The notes under the pieces: model-generated
Told to the model about the DNA's origin: nothing
Seen by the model: the letters and a program-made list of their open reading frames with translations, nothing else
Databases searched by the model: none
Part shown: piece by piece, positions 58,701 through 64,000 of the stretch
Position numbering within the stretch: position 1 is the first letter of the stretch
Layout of the letters: every line of letters begins with the position of its first letter
Position numbers and translations under genes: made by a program
Assembly: GCF_902459505.1 (NCBI RefSeq)
Contig: NC_047095.1
Coordinates: forward strand, 119,227,380 to 119,291,379
Direction: 5' to 3'
From: Geotrypetes seraphini
Taxonomy: Eukaryota > Chordata > Amphibia > Gymnophiona > Dermophiidae
DNA: 64,000 bases

Positions 58701-61700
58701 GTTACTTTCTGCGGTAACATAACCTACTCCTCTTGTCCCCTCCCCTGAAAGGTGTGTGGCGAAGGAGTTCAAGCGCTATCCGGCCCTGTCCCCTGTCAGT
58801 GTGATCATCATCTTCCATAACGAGGCCCGTTCAACTCTGCTGCGTACAGTCTACAGTGTCCTCTCCACTGTACCCCACTTTCTCTTGCTTGAGATAATTC
58901 TTGTAGATGATGCCAGTACCAACGGTAAGCCACTCCACCCCATAATGTGGTATCTTGGACAGGGGATATAGCATGAGATGTGAGAGAACCTTAGGAAACC
59001 CTCCTACCCCTCTTTGGTTTGACTAAAATGGTGGTCTGCTTTTTCGAGACCATAATGTACTGTTCTCTGGCTTAGGTGGGTGAAATGAGGTGCATTCCTC
59101 ACTTGCCAGTGAATGAATACATGAACCAGATTTCATAACCTTCAGCTCTCTTCCCTCTGGAAAAGGCTAAGGAAATAGTTTATCAGATACAATAGTGTAA
59201 TTTAAAATTTAAAGGCCTTGGGAGTTGTTGGCGTCCTAACTGGTAGGGAACCAAGCAAGAATGACAAGTGACTGGCCATTCTGTGTCTCTGGTGTTGAGA
59301 TGCTGAAGACATGAAAAGGATGATTTATTAGAGCTGGAAGAACCTACTGTACACAGGGGCAGTAGATTCTGGGTGGACCAAGATCCCGGGCTGGCATTAG
59401 AGTGCAAACATGACTGTTGCCCAGGGTGTCCTTGGTGCAGGTGTCCCTAAGCTTGCTTAAAGCTGAAGAAGATGCAGCCTGCTAGTGGGCTTCAGGGGCT
59501 CCATTCCAAGTTTCTGTCCATAGACCCCCCCCCTCCCCAATATTACCATTGCTGACTCTGTTTAGGCCCTGTTAGGCCATTCTGCTATGTATGTTCCAGG
59601 TTGCACTTGGAAGAACTAGACCGTTAATCAGAGTTGGTGAATCTGCAATTTAAACAGATCAGAGTGGAGGTGTGTAAGCAACTAGAAGCCTCAACCTAGG
59701 ATTAGCCTAGAAAGGGGTGCACAACCTTGATCCTCTGACCTCAACCCAGTCAGGTTTTCAGATTTCCCCTATGAATATGCATACAATGGAAGCCATACAT
59801 GCAAATAGATCTCATGCATATGGATTGGAAAATCCTGAAAACCTGACTGGACAAGGGCCAAAGTTGGTCAGGGGTTGTCGACCCAGGCCTCGTGACATCA
59901 TCAGGATTACGGGATACTAGCAACGAATATACATGAGAAAAATTTAGTCTCCTTTGTATGCAAATTCATTGCACATATCCTAAAAACCTGCCTGGGTTGA
60001 GAACCCTTGGCATAGACTGACCCGATAGTATGCTCCAATGGAAGTTACTATGTACTGGTTCTGACGAAGGTTTTGATGGGGGCTGGGGGGCTCCTGTTTG
60101 TAGGTAGATAGGGGGTGGGTCTTTGGTGTGAGCAGACTGGATGGGCCGTGGCCCTTTTCTGCCGTCATTTTCTATGTTTCTCTACAGAGGACTTGCAGAA
60201 AACACTGGATGAGTATTTGAGACAGCTGCCATTGGTGAGGCTCTTACGGCAGCCAGCGAGAAAGGGGCTGGTAGGTGCCAGATTGCTGGGAGCTGAGGAG
60301 GCTAAAGCAGATGTACTGGTGTTCCTGGATGCCCATTGTGAGTAGAGGGCCCACCGGAGGTGAAACTGGTTTGAGGGGGCACAGGAATAGCTGGAACCAG
60401 GAGGGGAACATATGATGAAGGAAATGGGGCACTGCACTTGGAGGTGAATTAGTGGTGGCGGATTAGGCATTCAACAGCATGTGTGATAGTCTCACAAGAG
60501 GTGTCCTGGTACTTGGTAGTCTTCCCACTCCCATTTTAGACTTCAAGGGTACCTACGTCTCTTCTCGCCTGTAGGCGAGTGCTGGTCAGGATGGTTGGAA
60601 CCACTTCTGGAGCGGATCGCTTTGGACAACACCCTTGTTGTGAGCCCTGACATCACCATCATCGACCTGAACACCTTCCAGTTTCGGCAGCCTGTCCCCA
60701 AGCCCTCGATGCACACCCGTGGAACCTTTGATTGGTCTCTGGTGTTCATGTTTGAGCCCCTGTCCCAAGCCCTAGAGGACATGCGGTTGAATGAGACTCA
60801 GCCCTTCCCGTAAGCAACACCATACACTCGCCCCCCTACTCTGCTTAATTCTCTTAGGAAGGGACTTGAACAGCTTTCTCTTGTGTATCCAGGACACCAG
60901 CCATAGCAGGGGGAATCTTTGCTATCTCCAAATCCTTCTTCCAGCACATTGGGACCTACGATCCAGACATGCAAATCTGGGGAGGTGAGAATTTGGAAAT
61001 GTCTCTTAAGGTAAGAAGCGGGAGCATTCTGCATGCCTTTTATGGTGTTCTCGGCTGGAGATGGGAGGGATTAAGCAGGAGGGTCAAGTCTTTCAAAAGA
61101 TGTTCTCCCTCATCAGGTATGGATGTGTGGAGGAAAGCTGGAGATTGTGCCCTGCTCTGTGGTGGGTCACGTCTACCGCATGGAGAACCCTCACATATTA
61201 GCTGAGGGAAGCTCAATGGTGTCCCGGAACCTGGTACGAGTCGCCGAGGTTTGGATGGATGAATACAAGGTGCTGTTCTATCACAGGCATATGGAGGCTG
61301 CCCGTATATTCAAGGAGGTAAAACTTGGGCTTTTGTTTAAAACTGCCTTCCCTTCGCTCCCCCCCCCTCATTGTGTAGAAGACCATAGCTGGATTTGGTT
61401 CACATATCTGGTATAGTAGAAAACTCTTAGTTGAGGGGAGGGAATGGTGGAATTCCTGACGCTTCTCTTGAGCTAGTTGGTGCAGCCAAAGCCCCAGTGA
61501 CCCATCCCATTTTGCTGTTTGTCAAGAACAGAGGCTTGACTGCTGTTTTTGTTTGTTCCTCTGTTTAGAAGTCATACGGGGACCTGAGCCAGAGACATAA
61601 GTTGCGAGAGCAGTTGGGCTGTAAATCTTTTGGCTGGTACATGAACACCGTCCGCTCAGACTTCTTTATCCCAGAACTCAACCCACGCTTTTATGGTGCT

Positions 61701-64000
61701 GTGAGTACTCTAGGCCTCTGTATAAGGATATGTTTAGTGGCACCTTCAGAATAGTTATCAATATGGTTGGAGTTGAATTCCGAGGCAGCTCGATAGACAT
61801 TCCAGTTGGGGACTTCAAACTGGTTGTGATTCCCATCTGTGGGAGGGGGACTTTGAGACCACAGCAGACCTGCTGTATGTTGAATTACCAGGCTGGTGAC
61901 ATTTTCCCAAGTGGCCTTTGGGTAACCAGTTGTTGTTTGTTTTTTTGTTTGTTTGTTTTTTACCAGCTTGTGAATTTAGGTCTGAAGAGGTGCCTGGATG
62001 TTGGCGAGTTGGAAGATGGAAAGGCTGAAGTAGGCACAAGTAAATGCAGAGATGATGACCCAGATACACAGGTAAGAAGGGGGCTTCTTTGTGTGTAGGG
62101 GTGGAAGGGTACTTAATTATAGTAAGGGCCAGATCTGATCTGTCTAGGGTAGGGTTGGGTTTGAGGTTTCCACAATGGAACACAAATGATGTGTAAATAT
62201 GCCTTGTTTCCATTGTGGAAACCTCAAACCCAACTGGGTTTTGGTCCTCAAGACTGGTTGGGCAGCATTGTTCGGTAGGGTGGCAATTACTCCTGGCAGA
62301 ATTCTGTACATACAATTTGCAAATTCTGCAAGTTTGACAACGCTAAATTTTGCTAATTATCCTGAATGTCAAATACAATTCAGTAGCTTCATTAAACTTA
62401 GGCCCCCTTTACTAGATGTTATAACACTGCTCCAGCGCGCAGAGGAATTCTGAGTGTCGGAGCATTTGGCAGTCCAGGCTGCAGTAGAAACGGCTACCAT
62501 GGCTTAAAAGGTGGGGGGAGCTGGTGAGCTAGCAGAAGAAATTGATCAGTGTAAAACTTCTCTGCATCCCTAGTTGGGGATGGCATTTATACGACTGAAG
62601 GCTAGGCTACATTGAGCCCCCCAAAAATCAGATACCCATTAAGGACAGCATGCTATAAAAAACAGGTCAAATATCAAAACTATCTTGGAACTTCCAACCA
62701 GAGATTGGAAGAAATGCACTTTGGATGACTCTTTGAATGAACCTCTTTTCAGGTTCAACTGGTCAAAGCTGGTAAAAGGCCAATAACCCTTCAAATAGCT
62801 TGAACATTGTTCAAGAACTGGTGCTATGGAAACAATGTACAGCCCTAAGATTTAAAAATGTGCGATTCAGTCTACAATTGGGTTTCTCTTAAGCCAATGA
62901 TTTGATATTTGACTACTTTGTAGAAGTTATGTTGACCATAGCAGGGGTCTAGGTTTTAGTTTTGCTTCAGTGGGAAACTCAGTACAATCCATCCAATTAA
63001 ACAATATCCCCTGTCCTTACTCCTCCTTCCCCCATCTCCCTCATAATTCTCACCCTATCTTCCCCAGCCAGCACTTCTCACTCTTCCCACATCCCCAATC
63101 CAGCCTGTGTACCTTGGACACTGCTTTTAACCTACAGTGCTGGCGGGAAGGCTGCCTTTCTCCACTGTAGTCCATCCAGAGGAAAGTGACATCTAGGGTG
63201 GGACCATAGAGGGAAGCCTGAAAAGCCCACCCTGGCTGCCCAAAGATGTCGCCAGCATTTATTTGTGTTGGAACTGATCTGATTGGGCAGCAGGAGAAGG
63301 CGTTCAGAAATTCTGCACAGAACACTGGTAATTCAGCATCCCTGTAGAACTCTACACAGAAGTAAATTTGATATCATCTTCCCTCTTGTCTCCTGGTGCT
63401 ATACTGCTTGTCCTGTCTCTCCAAAAACTTACTCTGATTTGTTTGACAGCCCTCAAATGCTGCTTTGACTCCTCCCACAAAGGAGATGAATTGTGGAGGA
63501 CGGGCTTTAGCACTTGCTTAGTAACATTCTGATGTGGCACAGAAGAGATAGGGGAGAGAAGCTGGACATAATGCCAGGGTAGGAAATATGATGGGAGAAC
63601 AGGAAAGGGGAGATTTTGGACTATAGTAGTGGTCTCAAACTTGCAGCCCAGGGGCCACATGTGGCCCGCCAGGTACTATTATGAGCCCTTGGTATGTTTT
63701 ATCACAAGCTTTTTTTCAGAGGCACTCCAAATACCTACAAATCCAAAATGTGGCCCTGCAAAGGGGTTGAGTTTGAGACCACTGGACTATAGGGGATGGG
63801 ATGCATAAGGCCTTTAGCTGTGGGCCATGCTCTCTTCCCCCCCTCCCCCCTCCAAGGCAGGTCAATGTTTACCTAGGGTAGTGATTCCCAACCCTGTCCT
63901 GGAGGACCACCAGCCAGCTGGGATTTTGGGATAACACTAATGAATATGCATTGAGCAGATGCATGCCTGTCGCATCCATTATATGCAAAGCTCATACATA
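55797..64000 (+). CDS. GALNT6-like: GALNT6-like copy 3, first eight coding exons, extended N-terminus
   Basis: Visible exons: 55797-56332, 58752-58924, 60188-60337, 60575-60809, 60893-61010, 61117-61317, 61569-61700, 61967-62071 (550 codons); the last two exons must lie just past the right edge, since the MITE that precedes exon 9 elsewhere is cut by it. DAH (284-286), AGG, WGGEN (394-398), VGHVYR and CLD (524-526) are kept, so an active Golgi GalNAc-transferase is expected. The first exon is 69 nt longer than in copy 2: residues 1-22 and 23-44 come from a 66-bp tandem duplication, giving two hydrophobic stretches (about 11-23 and 33-55) around PPPRR. Other differences: tyrosine in KRYPALSP where the others have cysteine, PFP for PFL at the exon 4/5 junction, and one extra codon in exon 8 (RDDDPDTQ). 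The peptide [12 protein letters not shown] is shared with copy 2, not copy 1. Confidence 0.9.
57388..57924 (-). mobile_element. CR1/L2-like LINE 3' fragment, intron 1 of copy 3
   Basis: Minus-strand reading [20 protein letters not shown] and [18 protein letters not shown], typical of Jockey-type LINE C-termini. Interrupts a stretch that is continuous in copy 2 (near 38190). Confidence 0.85.
58370..58585 (-). mobile_element. tRNA-derived CORE-type SINE, intron 1 of copy 3
   Basis: Orthologue of 17818-18026 and 38925-39135. Confidence 0.75.
60110..60182 (+). mobile_element. LINE 3' tail abutting exon 3 of copy 3
   Basis: GAGCAGACTGGATGGGCCGT to TTTTCTATGTTTC, ending within about 6 nt of the acceptor CTCTACAG|AG at 60187. 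It supplies the pyrimidine-rich tract. Confidence 0.75.
63627..63784. mobile_element. hAT element (family C, short form), intron 8 of copy 3
   Basis: Flanked by GACTATAG (63619-63626 and 63785-63792); ends TAGTGGTCTCAAAC and GTTTGAGACCACTG. The internal part is mostly deleted compared with 13954-14321. Confidence 0.88.
63878..64000. mobile_element. hAT-type foldback MITE (family B), cut by the window edge
   Basis: Left arm of the orthologue of 2879-3040. In copies 0-2 exon 9 begins 80-560 bp after this element, which places the missing exon of copy 3 just outside. Confidence 0.7.

Noticed and set aside
1-64000. Retroviral or other LTR-bearing elements
   Set aside because: No paired long terminal repeats, primer-binding site, or gag, protease, integrase or envelope readings were noticed. 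The reverse-transcriptase traces are of LINE type.

Overview
This is vertebrate nuclear DNA. Genes are split into short exons with GT-AG introns, about 3% of the window is coding, and the spaces between genes are full of LINEs, tRNA-derived SINEs and hAT-type foldback elements. The repeat mix (palindromic hAT MITEs with ATGAATATGCAT loops, a CORE-type SINE, Tx1-like L1) looks amphibian to me, perhaps caecilian; that is an impression, not something I could test.

The window holds a tandem array of four paralogous genes on the + strand for a polypeptide N-acetylgalactosaminyltransferase (family GT27) closest to GALNT6/GALNT3. Copy 0 (1177-3577) shows only its last four exons. Copy 1 (15773-24447) and copy 2 (36618-45458) are complete, each with ten coding exons and 622 residues. 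Copy 3 (55797 to the right edge) shows the first eight coding exons. Each of copies 1-3 has a TATA-type promoter and a short noncoding first exon about 1.1 kb upstream of the start codon. TATA-to-TATA spacing is 20.8 kb and then 19.2 kb. The flanks are also paralogous, so whole units were duplicated and later diverged by insertions.

Between copies 0 and 1 (3.9-14.6 kb) lie L2-type LINE remains with an internal duplication, nested hAT MITEs, and a 3.2-kb antisense Tx1/L1-like LINE with a 17-bp target duplication. Between copies 1 and 2 (24.7-35.4 kb) lie an array of sixteen ~80-bp units, most carrying a CTCF-type core, and an inverted, broken genomic fragment of a GALNT unit (exons 3-5). Between copies 2 and 3 (45.7-54.6 kb) lie several LINEs, a hAT foldback element with a 105-bp tandem array that split a SINE, and a 2.47-kb purine-rich hAT element with an 8-bp target duplication.

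The enzymes should start mucin-type O-glycosylation in the Golgi. The copies are not equivalent. Copy 2 keeps every motif checked. Copy 1 has changed a donor-site glycine, the catalytic-loop arginine and the lectin CLD aspartate. Copy 3 has a doubled membrane-anchor region made by a 66-bp in-frame duplication that absorbed an old splice acceptor and start codon. No tRNA, rRNA, CRISPR array or retroviral/LTR element was recognised.
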